Below are positions 27,247-38,848 of a stretch of 50,239 nt of DNA, in pieces. The notes beneath the pieces were generated by a model. It was not told the DNA's origin. It saw only the letters and a list, made by a program, of their open reading frames with translations, and searched no databases. The number at the start of each line of letters is the position of its first letter. Within the stretch, counting starts at the first letter, position 1. The position numbers and the translations under genes were made by a program. The DNA comes from JBHJOF01 sp050330055 (GTDB lineage Bacteria > Pseudomonadota > Alphaproteobacteria > Kiloniellales > JAKSDN01), in NCBI GenBank assembly GCA_050330055.1, contig JBHJOF010000052.1, forward strand, positions 1 through 50,239, given 5' to 3'.

Positions 27247-27264
27247 CTGTACAGAAATGTACAG
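27247..27264. promoter_or_regulatory. Perfect palindromic operator candidate CTGTACA-N4-TGTACAG
   Basis: An 18-bp perfect inverted repeat (CTGTACA, spacer GAAA, TGTACAG) in the 180-bp divergent spacer between the LysR gene and the ABC exporter gene. Its dyad symmetry and location suggest a dimeric regulator site controlling one or both genes. The classical LysR T-N11-A pattern is only partly matched, so a TetR- or MarR-type protein encoded elsewhere is an alternative binder. Confidence 0.5.
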
Positions 27265-27391
27265 CTGGTGGCCGATATTGTCGACTGGCGAACGTGGGCG
27301 TTCAGGTTATTGTGACCTTCAGAGGCGCTGTCGGCGCGGTGGATTGGCCGCAACGGCGACAGGGCTCGGACCCGTAAGGCGGAGCAGGCGC

Positions 27392-30973
<3,582 letters not shown>

Positions 30974-30981
30974 GGCGGCTG

Positions 30982-31143
30982 CTAGAGCATATTCCGTTCA
31001 GTCGTATCACCGTGCAGGCCTTCATGCTTCGACAGACTCAGCATCAGGGGCATGTGCTGATCCAGCACAAGCCCACCTCACCCTGAGCTTGTCGAAGGGT
31101 GAGGAGAGCTACGCCGATTCAATCCGAACGGATTACGCTCTAG
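30982..31143. repeat. 162-bp nested inverted-repeat element (MITE-like)
   Basis: The outer ends CTAGAGCATATTCCGTTCAG (30982-31001) and the reverse complement of the right end (CTAGAGCGTAATCCGTTCGG, 31124-31143) match at 17 of 20 positions. Inside lie CTTCGACAGACTCAG and its partner CTGAGCTTGTCGAAG (13 of 15), a TGTGCTG-ATC-CAGCACA hairpin, and a CCTCACCCT/AGGGTGAGG stem of 9 bp. The inner TTCGACA...TGTCGAA unit is a repeat I know from many alphaproteobacterial genomes. It has no coding capacity. Its right end supplies the stop codon (31140-31142) of the neighbouring minus-strand gene. Confidence 0.65.
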
Positions 31144-31568
31144 TCGTCCGGCTCCATCACCGCGCAGAGCAGGCGGCCCTCGACCACACAGCTGAGCTCG
31201 ATGCGAGCCGCGGAGGCCGTGCGGAGGGGGAGGAGCGGCAGCTCGCCTCGGGTCTCCGACCAGTCGTCGTCGGCGCCGCAGAGGATGTTCTCGATCATCT
31301 GGCGCCGGCCGTCGTCGGCCAGGACGAAGAGCGCGCCGTCCGCCGGGTCGCGCTGCAGCACGAGGTTGAGCGCATCGCCGGCGGCGATGGCGTCCAGCGT
31401 CTCCGACATGAAGTGGGCCTTGATCATGACGCAGCGCAAGGCCTGCGCGCCGTCGTTGCGCAGCACGACGCGGAGCGTCTCTGAGCCGGCCGCCAGGGCC
31501 GCCGCTGGCCAGAGCAGGGCTGCGGACAAAACAGCGGCTAGAAGCTGAAGCCTCCTCTTCAACTCCAT
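31140..31568 (-). CDS. Small secreted protein of unknown function
   Basis: A 142-aa protein with a clear Sec signal peptide (MELKRR, hydrophobic stretch, AALAAG cleavage near residue 27). I do not recognise a family. The mature part of about 115 residues is beta-rich in appearance, acidic, and has four cysteines (in LRCVM, NILCGAD, ELSCVV and RLLCAV) that could form two disulfides in the periplasm. It is divergent from the DUF1185 gene with a 72-bp spacer. Its stop codon lies inside the inverted-repeat element, so insertion of the element may have set the current C-terminus. Confidence 0.65.
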   Translation of the reverse strand: MELKRRLQLLAAVLSAALLWPAAALAAGSETLRVVLRNDGAQALRCVMIKAHFMSETLDAIAAGDALNLVLQRDPADGALFVLADDGRRQMIENILCGADDDWSETRGELPLLPLRTASAARIELSCVVEGRLLCAVMEPDD

Positions 31569-31640
31569 GGAACAAAAGGGAAAATTGAATGTGGGCCGGA
31601 AGCCATGGTAGGCTGCGCCAGGGCAGACAGGAGGCGGCGC

Positions 31641-32186
31641 ATGGCAACGCGAAAGACCCTCTTCATCAAGGAGATCATCGAGGCTGAGGGCGGCGGGCCG
31701 GCGCTGCGCCCGGTTTCGCGCGCCGCAGCCATCGCCATCATCGACAATCCCTTTGCCGGGCGATTCGTCGCGGATCTCTCCGAATTGATCGATCTCGGCA
31801 TGGCGCTGGGCGAGCGCCTCATGCCGAGGCTGGTCGGCCTGCTCGACGGCGCGCCGCTCGGCTACGGCAAGTCGGCGCTGGTCGGCGTTAACGGCGACCT
31901 CGAGCATGCAGCCGCCCTGCTTCATCCCAAGCTCTGCAAGCCGATGCGCGCCGCGGTCGGCGGCGGCGAGGCGATCATCCCCTCGACCACCAAGGTCGGC
32001 AGCGCCGGCATGGTGATCGACGTGCCGCTCGGCAACAAGGATAACGTCTGGTCCTTCGACGAGCTCGACACCATGAGCGTCTCGGTGTTCGACGCGCCGC
32101 GGCCGAACGAGATCATGATGGTCATGGCGGTCAGCGACGGCGGCCGGCCGCATCCGCGCATCGGCAAGGGCCGCGCCGTCACGTGA
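31641..32186 (+). CDS. DUF1185 (amino acid synthesis) family protein
   Basis: A 181-aa protein of the family annotated as amino-acid-synthesis proteins (DUF1185). Family-like blocks are RPVSRAAAIAIIDNPFAGRF, LGYGKSALVGVNGDLEHAAA and KVGSAGMVIDVPLGNKDNVW. The biochemical activity is not established despite the family name. ATG at 31641 with a GGAGG ribosome site 7-8 bp upstream. It converges on, and overlaps by 8 bp, the pyridoxine 4-oxidase gene. DUF1185 genes often sit by transport and catabolic genes, so a role in the B6 locus is possible but only inferred. Confidence 0.8.
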   Translation: MATRKTLFIKEIIEAEGGGPALRPVSRAAAIAIIDNPFAGRFVADLSELIDLGMALGERLMPRLVGLLDGAPLGYGKSALVGVNGDLEHAAALLHPKLCKPMRAAVGGGEAIIPSTTKVGSAGMVIDVPLGNKDNVWSFDELDTMSVSVFDAPRPNEIMMVMAVSDGGRPHPRIGKGRAVT

Positions 32187-33729
32187 GCTCCGCCGGGGCG
32201 AGCGGCGCCCTGCCGAGGATCAGGTCGCTAGCCCGCTCGGCAATGGCGATCACGGCCGCGTTGACCGGCCCCGTGGTGAGGTGCGGCATGACCGAGGCGT
32301 CGACCACGTAGAGCCCCTCGACGCCGCGCAGCTTCAGGTCGGGTCCGACCACCGCCTCCTCATCCGTCCCCATGCGGCAGGTGCCCACCGGATGGTGATG
32401 GGTGAAGGCTGCCTGCTCGAGGAAGCGCAAGCGCTCGGCCTTGCCGTTGCAGGCCGGGCCCGGCAGCAGCTCGCGCTCGCGCCACTCGGCGAGCGCCGCC
32501 GTGCCGCCGACCGCGCGGGCGAGATCGAGTGCGGCCAGATAGGACTCGCGATCGGCCACTTCGGCCAGGTAGTTGGGGTCGATCAACGGTTTGTCGCGCG
32601 GGTCGGCGGAGGCAAGTGTGATGCTGCCGCGGCTCTGCGGATGGGTGAAGCCGAACATGATGGTATAGGTCTCGCCCCGCGGCGGGGCCGTGAAGACTTC
32701 GGTCACGACGGGTGCTGTGACGCAGGCCAGCACCAGCTCCGGCGCAGCGGCGCCGTTGCCGCCGCCCGCATAGAGCAGCGATTCCGAATGCTGATAGCGC
32801 GACGGCGGCACCGGGCGCCTGGCGCGATAGAGGTTGCCGCCCGACAGCAGGTGGTCCTGCAGATTGCGGCCGACGCCGGGCAGGTCGATGCGCGGGGCGA
32901 TTCCCAACGCCTTCAGCTCGTCCGCCGGCCCGATGCCCGAGTGCATCAACAAGGTCGGCGAGCCGATCGCGCCGGCCGACAGGATCACGGCCTGCGCCGC
33001 GCCGATGCTGCGACTCTCTCCATTCGACTCCAGCTCGACGCCGATGCAGCGGTCGCCGTCGTCGAGTAGCAGCCGGCGCACCAAGCTATCGGTTATCACC
33101 GTCAGATTGGGTCGCACGAGCGCCGGAGTCAGATAGGCGTCGGCCACGCTCTGCCGCTTGCCGTTGGCGATGGTGAAGGTGTTGAGCGTCGGCCCGATCA
33201 TGTGCGGCCCGTTATGGTCGGGAATCGGCTGGAAGCCCAGCTCCTCGGCGCCGGCCATATAGGCGCATGTAATGGGATGCGGTTCCGCGGGCGTGATCAT
33301 GCTCACCGGCCCGCCCGCGCCGTGATAGGGCGAGGGGGCGAAGGGCGAGTCTTCCGAGCGCTTGAAGTAGGGCAGGAGGTCACGGTAGCCCCAGCCGCTG
33401 CAGCCTGCCGCCGCCCAGGCGTCGAAGTCGCTCGGATGGCCGCGTACGTGGGCCATGGCGTGCAGGCAGCTCGAGCCGCCGATCACGCGGCCGCGCGGCC
33501 AGGCGTGCACGCGGCCGGCGCCATGCCTTTGCGGTGCGGTCTCGAACTGCCAGTCGATGGCCGAGCCCTGCAGCGCAACCCAGGCGGCAGGATCGGCGAT
33601 CCTTGGATCGCTTGGCGGGCCGCCCGCCTCGATCAGCGCGACCCGGACCTCGGCGACCTCGCTGAGCCGCGCCGCGAGCACGCAGCCGGCGCTGCCGGCG
33701 CCCACAATGAGGTAGTCGAAAAGCTCCAC
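32179..33729 (-). CDS. pno: Pyridoxine 4-oxidase (GMC oxidoreductase)
   Basis: A 516-aa GMC flavoenzyme. N-terminal FAD motif GAGSAGCVLA, then RGRVIGGSSCLHAMAHVRG, and a C-terminal HHHPVGTCRMG. The active-site pair is telling: H444 and H446 are followed, 42 residues after H446, by P488 (TTGPVN), where most GMC enzymes have Asn or His. Mesorhizobium loti pyridoxine 4-oxidase is reported to have His460, His462 and Pro504, the same spacing. The reaction oxidises pyridoxine to pyridoxal with O2, the first step of B6 degradation pathway I. The transaminase, dehydrogenase and lactonase of the same pathway are its neighbours. It is divergent from the transaminase gene. Confidence 0.9.
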   Translation of the reverse strand: MELFDYLIVGAGSAGCVLAARLSEVAEVRVALIEAGGPPSDPRIADPAAWVALQGSAIDWQFETAPQRHGAGRVHAWPRGRVIGGSSCLHAMAHVRGHPSDFDAWAAAGCSGWGYRDLLPYFKRSEDSPFAPSPYHGAGGPVSMITPAEPHPITCAYMAGAEELGFQPIPDHNGPHMIGPTLNTFTIANGKRQSVADAYLTPALVRPNLTVITDSLVRRLLLDDGDRCIGVELESNGESRSIGAAQAVILSAGAIGSPTLLMHSGIGPADELKALGIAPRIDLPGVGRNLQDHLLSGGNLYRARRPVPPSRYQHSESLLYAGGGNGAAAPELVLACVTAPVVTEVFTAPPRGETYTIMFGFTHPQSRGSITLASADPRDKPLIDPNYLAEVADRESYLAALDLARAVGGTAALAEWRERELLPGPACNGKAERLRFLEQAAFTHHHPVGTCRMGTDEEAVVGPDLKLRGVEGLYVVDASVMPHLTTGPVNAAVIAIAERASDLILGRAPLAPAELT

Positions 33730-33750
33730 GCACCACTCCTAGATGTCGGA

Positions 33751-33805
33751 AATAGCAGCAAAAAATCATCTTAGCACCTCCCGCTCGCAAGCCCCAGATG
33801 CTATT
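33751..33805. promoter_or_regulatory. Divergent promoter region with spaced inverted repeat
   Basis: The 109-bp spacer between the pyridoxine oxidase and transaminase genes is AT-rich. It holds AATAGCA (33751-33757) and its reverse complement TGCTATT (33799-33805). TATTCT at 33803-33808 could be a -10 box for the transaminase gene. A shared regulator for both divergent units is plausible. Pattern only; no binding protein can be named. Confidence 0.35.
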
Positions 33806-33838
33806 CTTTTCGCGGGGCGAGCGAGGGAGGGAAGGTCC

Positions 33839-35014
33839 ATGCCATCCGGCTTACCGAAACAACCGGTGATCACCCTGTCGGCCGGCCCGGTGCCGGCCTA
33901 TCAGCGGGTGCTGCAGGCCATGGCCGGCCCGGTGCACTACGACTATGACGTCTATTTTCAGGCACTCTACGAGCAGGTCGCGCGCAAGTGGGCGACGGCG
34001 CTGCGGACCAAGGAGCCGCCGCTGATCCTGCACTACGAGCCGGCGGTCGGGCTCGAGGCCGCCTCGGCCTCGCTGATCGGCAAGGACGACGTGGTGCTCA
34101 ACCTGGCCTCCGGTGTCTACGGCAAGGGCTTCGGCTACTGGGCCGCGCGCACCGCCAAGGAGGTGGTCGAGATCGAGGTGCCCTACAACGAATCGATCGC
34201 GCCCGAGCAGGTGGCCGAGGCCTTCCGCAAACGGCCCGAAATCAAGGTCGTCTCGCTGGTGCATCACGACACGCCCTCGGGCACGATCAACCCGGCGCGC
34301 GAGATCGGCAAGGTAGTGCGCGACAACGACGGCCTGCTGATCATCGACGCGGTCTCGTCCTTCGGCGGCATGGATATCCACCCGGACGACTGCTTCGCCG
34401 ACCTCTTCGTCACCGGCCCCGGCAAGTGCCTGGGCGGCGCGCCCGGCCTGACCGTCATCGCCATGAGCGATCGTGCCTGGCGCCACATCGAAGCCAATGC
34501 CGATACGCCGAAAGCGTCCGTTCTCAGCCTGCTCGACTGGAAGAACGCCTGGCGCAAGGAGGAGCCTTTCCCCTTCACGCCCTCGGTCACCGAAGTGAAC
34601 GGCCTGGAGGCCGTGGTCGATCTCTATCTGGAGGAAGGACCGGAGTCCGTGTGGCGGCGGCACGCCCTGACGGCCGCGGCCTGCCGTGCCGGCATGCAGG
34701 CCATGGGCTTGTCGCTCTGGGCGGCGCGCGAAGAGATCGCTTCGCCGACTACCACGGCCTTGCGTGTGCCGGACGGCGTAACCGACACGGAGCTGCTGGC
34801 CGCGACGCGTGAGAGTTTCGGCGTGGTCCTGTCGCTCGGGCGCGGCGACACGCTGGGCAAGCTGATCCGCGTCGGTCACATGGGCCCGGTCGCCGAGCCG
34901 ATCTATGCGACCGTCGCCGTTGCCGCCCTCGGCGGCGCGCTGCGCAAGCTGGGCAGGAAAGCGGACGTCGCCGCCGGGGTCGAGGCGGCGCTCGCGGTCA
35001 TCGCCGCCGGCTGA
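33839..35014 (+). CDS. ppaT: Pyridoxamine-pyruvate transaminase
   Basis: A 391-aa fold-type I class V aminotransferase. Long blocks agree with Mesorhizobium loti pyridoxamine-pyruvate transaminase as I remember it: LNLASGVYGKGFGYWA, VPYNE, HHDTPSGTINP, DAVSSFGGM and VTGPGKCLG. K196 in GPGKCLG is the lysine that forms the aldimine with the substrate (K197 in M. loti), and D170 is in IIDAVSS. The enzyme converts pyridoxamine and pyruvate to pyridoxal and L-alanine and needs no separate PLP cofactor. ATG at 33839 after GGGAGGGAAGG; 32 extra upstream codons in the frame lack a ribosome site. It is 44 bp before the pyridoxal dehydrogenase gene, same strand. Confidence 0.92.
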   Translation: MPSGLPKQPVITLSAGPVPAYQRVLQAMAGPVHYDYDVYFQALYEQVARKWATALRTKEPPLILHYEPAVGLEAASASLIGKDDVVLNLASGVYGKGFGYWAARTAKEVVEIEVPYNESIAPEQVAEAFRKRPEIKVVSLVHHDTPSGTINPAREIGKVVRDNDGLLIIDAVSSFGGMDIHPDDCFADLFVTGPGKCLGGAPGLTVIAMSDRAWRHIEANADTPKASVLSLLDWKNAWRKEEPFPFTPSVTEVNGLEAVVDLYLEEGPESVWRRHALTAAACRAGMQAMGLSLWAAREEIASPTTTALRVPDGVTDTELLAATRESFGVVLSLGRGDTLGKLIRVGHMGPVAEPIYATVAVAALGGALRKLGRKADVAAGVEAALAVIAAG

Positions 35015-35058
35015 TCACCAGACTGTCAAAACTATACGAGGTAGAGGGGGACTAGAGC

Positions 35059-35799
35059 ATGAAGAGGTTCGAGGGACGCGTCGCCGTGGTGACTGGCGCC
35101 GCCCAGGGCATCGGCCGCGCCATCGCCGAGCGCATCGGCGCTGAGGGGGCGACGCTGGCCGTCGTCGACATCAACGACGCCGGGGCCGAGGCCGCCGCCA
35201 AGGCGATCGGCGGCAAGGCCTTCGGCGTGCAATGCGACATCGGCGACCCCGAGTCTGTGAAGGCCCTGTTCGACACCGTGATCGAGCGGGCCGGCAAGCT
35301 GGACGTGCAGGTCAACGCCGCCGCCATCGTGCCCTTCGTGCCCTGGGACGAGCTGACCTTCGAGGAGTGGCGCCGGGTCATGCGGGTCAACCTGGACGGG
35401 CTCTACCTGATGTGCCGCGCCGGCTCCGACCTCATGCGCAAGAACGGCTACGGGCGGATCGTCAACATCTCCTCGAACTCGATCTTCGCCGGCACGCCGA
35501 ACATGGCGCACTACGTGGCCTCCAAGGGCGGCGTGCTGACCTTCACCCGCGCGCTGGCGACCGAACTTGGCGCCTACAAGATCACCGCCAACTGCGTCTG
35601 CCCCGGCCTCACCGACACTGAAGGCGTGCAGCAGACGCCGCACAAGGAGGCCTTCGAGTTCGTCGAAATGCTGCAGGCAATCAAGGGCCGCGGCACGCCC
35701 CGGGACATCGTCCCGGCAGTCGCCTTCCTCGCATCGGAAGAAGCCCACTGGATCACCGGCCAGGCGCTCGCCGTAGATGCCGGGATGATCCGCTGGTAG
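35059..35799 (+). CDS. pldh: Pyridoxal 4-dehydrogenase (SDR family)
   Basis: A 246-aa short-chain dehydrogenase. The cofactor motif is TGAAQGIG (12-19), and the catalytic residues are S139, Y152 and K156 (HYVASKGG). The segments IVPFVPWDEL, FAGTPNMAHYV and EAFEFVEMLQAIKG resemble the M. loti pyridoxal 4-dehydrogenase. It oxidises pyridoxal (as its hemiacetal) to 4-pyridoxolactone with NAD+. The usual NNAG motif reads NAAA (86-89), a small departure also seen in part in the M. loti enzyme. It is the second gene of a short plus-strand unit with the transaminase. Confidence 0.92.
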   Translation: MKRFEGRVAVVTGAAQGIGRAIAERIGAEGATLAVVDINDAGAEAAAKAIGGKAFGVQCDIGDPESVKALFDTVIERAGKLDVQVNAAAIVPFVPWDELTFEEWRRVMRVNLDGLYLMCRAGSDLMRKNGYGRIVNISSNSIFAGTPNMAHYVASKGGVLTFTRALATELGAYKITANCVCPGLTDTEGVQQTPHKEAFEFVEMLQAIKGRGTPRDIVPAVAFLASEEAHWITGQALAVDAGMIRW

Positions 35800-35843
35800 G
35801 TTGGGTCGCTGCAAGAGGCGCTCGACCTCGCCACAATCACAGC

Positions 35844-35934
35844 TGTCGTCCCGGCACTTGTTGCCGGGACCCATTGGCCTATCCGTCTCACGCTGCAGCG
35901 CCATTGGGTCCCGGGGACAAGCCCCGGGACGACA
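35844..35934. repeat. 91-bp inverted-repeat element (GTCGTCCCGG family)
   Basis: Outer arms TGTCGTCCCGG at the left and CCGGGACGACA at the right are each part of a 35-bp half; the two halves are about 80% identical in inverted orientation. Each half also forms its own hairpin (CCCGG...CCGGG). The TCCCGG...ACCCAT pattern is a repeat known from many alphaproteobacterial genomes. It lies between the convergent pyridoxal dehydrogenase and lactonase genes and may serve as a bidirectional terminator. Confidence 0.65.
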
Positions 35935-35972
35935 GGGGTGTGTGTATCGGCGTTGTGCGACCGCGCAAGCAC

Positions 35973-36779
35973 CTAGCTGTAGAACTTCGGCCCCGTCTGA
36001 TACTTGGCGAAGGACTCGCCGTCGTGCGAGAAGAAGAGTTCGGCGTCGTGCTTCTCGGCCAGGTCCTTCAGGCGCTGCAGCGACTGCACGCTCTTGGTCG
36101 GGTCGAGGTGGAAGCCGGAGATGCACATCATCTCCAGGCTCTTCGCCGTATAGCAGGCGTCGCCGGTGAAGAGGATCGGCCGACGGTCGGCCAGCTCGAC
36201 CATCATGCTGTAGTGGCCGGCTGTGTGGCCCGGCGTCTCGAACAGCCAGAGCCCCTTGGCGATCTCCTGGTCGCCGCTCAAAGTCTGGAACTTCGGCGTA
36301 TAGATGTCGAGCTCCGGCTCGTCCGGCAGGGTGATGCCGCGCTTCTCGGCCAGCTCAGGCGAGAAGTTATAGTCGGAGTAGCCCAGGCGCTCGAAGGGCT
36401 GCGGGCAGTTGCACTGCTCCAGCTCGGCCGCGTGACAGACCGTGCAGGCCTCGCTCAGGTACTTGTTCCCACCGCAATGGTCGAAGTGATAGTGCGAGTT
36501 GATGACGTAGTCGATGTCACTCGGCTTCAGGTTCAGCTTGGCGAGCGCGCCGGGGATGGTCTGCTCCGGCGTCTGCTGCGGCTTCTCGAAGGGCAGTACG
36601 CGCATGACGTGATCGTAGTCGTAGCCGGTGTCGTAGAGATAGCGGCCGTCCTCGTGCTCGACGAGAACCGAGTAGCAGGGAAAGCGCACTTCGCCGCCCG
36701 GCCCGCGGTTCCAGTAGACATGATAGCCGTCTACGACCAGCGTGCCGCCATCGAGTAGGTAGACCTTTGTTTTTGACAT
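35973..36779 (-). CDS. 4-pyridoxolactonase (metallo-beta-lactamase fold)
   Basis: A 268-aa zinc hydrolase. The HxHxDH motif gives H96, H98, D100 and H101 (NSHYHFDHCGG). The remaining ligands are H185 (TPGHTAGH), D207 (FTGDACY) and H252 (FFSHDGE). These positions are the same as those I recall for M. loti 4-pyridoxolactonase, and the opening (KVYLLDGGTLVVDGYHVYWN) is family-specific. It opens 4-pyridoxolactone to 4-pyridoxate, the third step of pathway I. It is the last gene of the long minus-strand block, 36 bp after the ABC permease gene. Confidence 0.93.
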   Translation of the reverse strand: MSKTKVYLLDGGTLVVDGYHVYWNRGPGGEVRFPCYSVLVEHEDGRYLYDTGYDYDHVMRVLPFEKPQQTPEQTIPGALAKLNLKPSDIDYVINSHYHFDHCGGNKYLSEACTVCHAAELEQCNCPQPFERLGYSDYNFSPELAEKRGITLPDEPELDIYTPKFQTLSGDQEIAKGLWLFETPGHTAGHYSMMVELADRRPILFTGDACYTAKSLEMMCISGFHLDPTKSVQSLQRLKDLAEKHDAELFFSHDGESFAKYQTGPKFYS

Positions 36780-36815
36780 CGCCGCCTCCTCATCTCTCTC
36801 CGGTTCTATCGTAGC

Positions 36816-37751
36816 TTATCGCTGCCCGCGCACGTAAGGGTGTCCCAGGGCCGGCGGCAGATAGCTGTGCCGTCCGAAGATCACCAGCACCAGCATGACC
36901 ATTGCGAAGGGCAGCATCTGCACCACGTCGGTCGGGATGTTGAGCCCGGCCACCTGCAGCGCCGTAGTGAGCGCCAGGCTGATGCCGAACAAGAGCGCAC
37001 CCAGCAGCACCCAGAGCGGCCGGCCGCGCGCCAGCATGGCCAGCACGATGGCGATGAACCCGGCGCCGCCGGTCATGAAGGGGATGAACAGGCCGGCACC
37101 GACGTTCGCCATGTAGGCGCCGCCGATGCCCGCTAGGAAGCCCGTCGCCAGCACGGCGTAGATCCGCGTCGCGATGACGCTGACGCCAGTCGCGTCCAAT
37201 GCCGGCGGCTTGTTGCCGGCCGCCTCCAGGTTGAGACCGACAAAGGTCGAGCGGAACAGCCAGGCGAGCCCGAAGGTGAAGGCGACCAGCAGATAGACCA
37301 GAGGGTGATGGTCAAAGAGTGCGCGGCCGATCACCGGGATCTGGTCCAGGAGCGGGATGCCGTGCGCGCCGTGGACGCCCAGCCGGGGGTAGGTGCGGCT
37401 GAACTGGAAGAAGTGGAGCAGGGCGGTCAGGCCCTCGGCGCCAAGGGTCAGCGCGATGCCGATCACGATCTGGTTCATGCCGAGGCGCACGCAGAACAGT
37501 GCCATAAGCGCCGCGACCAGGCCGCCGCCCACGCCCCCGGCCAGGAAGCCGAGCCAGAAGGAGCCGCTGTAGTAGGCGACGGCGAAGCCGCCGTAGGCGC
37601 CCATCAGCATCATGCCTTCGATGCCGATGTTGAGCACGCCGGCCTTCTCGGAGATCTGCTCGCCCAGGCCGGCGAACAGCAGCGGGACGCCAGCGGTGAT
37701 CGCGCCGAACAGCAGCGAGGTGATGAAGGCTTCGGTTAGGAGACCGCTCAT
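36816..37751 (-). CDS. BMP-family ABC importer permease (second)
   Basis: A 311-aa BPD_transp_2 permease (RbsC/NupQ-like) with 8-9 hydrophobic segments. Typical blocks are LFAGLGEQISEKAGVLNIGIEGMML and GAGFIAIVLAMLARGRPLW. In BMP-type systems it pairs with a second permease. I chose the ATG at 37751, 5 bp after the previous stop; a TTG at 37760 overlaps that stop (TTGA) and would add three residues. It lies between the lactonase gene and the first permease, which links the importer to B6 catabolism. Confidence 0.9.
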   Translation of the reverse strand: MSGLLTEAFITSLLFGAITAGVPLLFAGLGEQISEKAGVLNIGIEGMMLMGAYGGFAVAYYSGSFWLGFLAGGVGGGLVAALMALFCVRLGMNQIVIGIALTLGAEGLTALLHFFQFSRTYPRLGVHGAHGIPLLDQIPVIGRALFDHHPLVYLLVAFTFGLAWLFRSTFVGLNLEAAGNKPPALDATGVSVIATRIYAVLATGFLAGIGGAYMANVGAGLFIPFMTGGAGFIAIVLAMLARGRPLWVLLGALLFGISLALTTALQVAGLNIPTDVVQMLPFAMVMLVLVIFGRHSYLPPALGHPYVRGQR

Positions 37752-37756
37752 GCCAC

Positions 37757-38848
37757 TCAAGCCTTGGTTCGCGCGCGCCAGCGCCCGTCGAGGTACTCGA
37801 CCAGCGCCAGGAAGATCAGTAGCAGGGCAACCAGCACCAGCACGTAGTACTGCGGCACCCCGACCCGCCGCGCCGCGCTCTCGCCGCCGATCATCAGGAT
37901 GGCGAAGAACAGCACGAAGCCGATGGTCGCCCAGCCGTTGAAGCGGGCGAGGAAGACCAGCGGGATGACCAGCAGGCCATAGGCCGGGTTCCAGTCCGCC
38001 CGCATCACGCCCCAGACGCCCAGGATCTCGATCGAGCCGCCGAGCCCCGCAAGCCCGGCGCTGATCGCGAAGGTGGCGTAGGTCAGCCTGCCGACCTTGA
38101 GGCCGGCATGGACAGCGGCGCGCGGGTTGGCGCCGACCACCTGCAGCTTCAGCCCGAAAGCGGTGCGGGTCATCATGAGGTGGACCAGCACGATCGCCAG
38201 CAGGGCGATCAGCACGCCGCTGTGCACCGTTGTATCGAACAGGCGCGGCAGGCGGTCCGCGACCGCAAGCGTGGCGGTCTGCGGCACCGTGGTGGTGGGA
38301 TCGTTGAAGGGAATCTTGACCAGTACGTTCGCCAGGCTGATGCCGAGGAAGCTCATCATCAGGGTGGTGACGATCTCGTTGATGCCGTAGCGCGCCTTGA
38401 GGAAGGCGGGCAGCAGCGACCAGAGCGCGGCCACGAGGCTGGCAACGACCAAGCAGACCAGCACCATGAGGCCTTGCGGCAGCGCCCCGATCAGAACGGG
38501 GGCCAGCGCGGCGCTGCTCACGGCGGCCAGCAGGAACTGGCCGTCGACGCCGAGATTCCAGATGCCGGCCCGGAAGGCCACGATCAGCCCGGCGGCGATC
38601 AGCAGCAGTGGCGCGATGCGGGTGATGGTGGCCTGAAGGCCGCTCGGCGACAGCAGACCGCGCTGCACCACGTAGCCGTAGTAGGCCAGCGGGTCCTTGC
38701 CGAAGGCGAGCAGAATCAGCGCGCCGACGGCGAGCGCCAGCACCACCGGCAGCAGCACCCGGGCAATGGCCATGATCCAGTCGATGCCCAGGGCGGCACC
38801 ACCGGACGGTGCTGGACTGCCCCGTGCGACCTCGGTCTCGGCGCTCAT
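37757..38848 (-). CDS. BMP-family ABC importer permease (first)
   Basis: A 363-aa BPD_transp_2 permease with about ten hydrophobic segments. Family blocks are AGLIVAFRAGIWNLGVDGQFLL and VGANPRAAVHAGLKVGRL. It overlaps the ATPase gene by 4 bp (ATGA). Together with the second permease, the ATPase and the BMP protein it makes a complete purine-nucleoside-type importer whose ligand here is unknown. Confidence 0.9.
   Translation of the reverse strand: MSAETEVARGSPAPSGGAALGIDWIMAIARVLLPVVLALAVGALILLAFGKDPLAYYGYVVQRGLLSPSGLQATITRIAPLLLIAAGLIVAFRAGIWNLGVDGQFLLAAVSSAALAPVLIGALPQGLMVLVCLVVASLVAALWSLLPAFLKARYGINEIVTTLMMSFLGISLANVLVKIPFNDPTTTVPQTATLAVADRLPRLFDTTVHSGVLIALLAIVLVHLMMTRTAFGLKLQVVGANPRAAVHAGLKVGRLTYATFAISAGLAGLGGSIEILGVWGVMRADWNPAYGLLVIPLVFLARFNGWATIGFVLFFAILMIGGESAARRVGVPQYYVLVLVALLLIFLALVEYLDGRWRARTKA

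Noticed and set aside
30982..31143. Nested inverted repeat considered as an insertion sequence
   Set aside because: Too short for a transposase and no target duplication is visible; kept as a repeat element.
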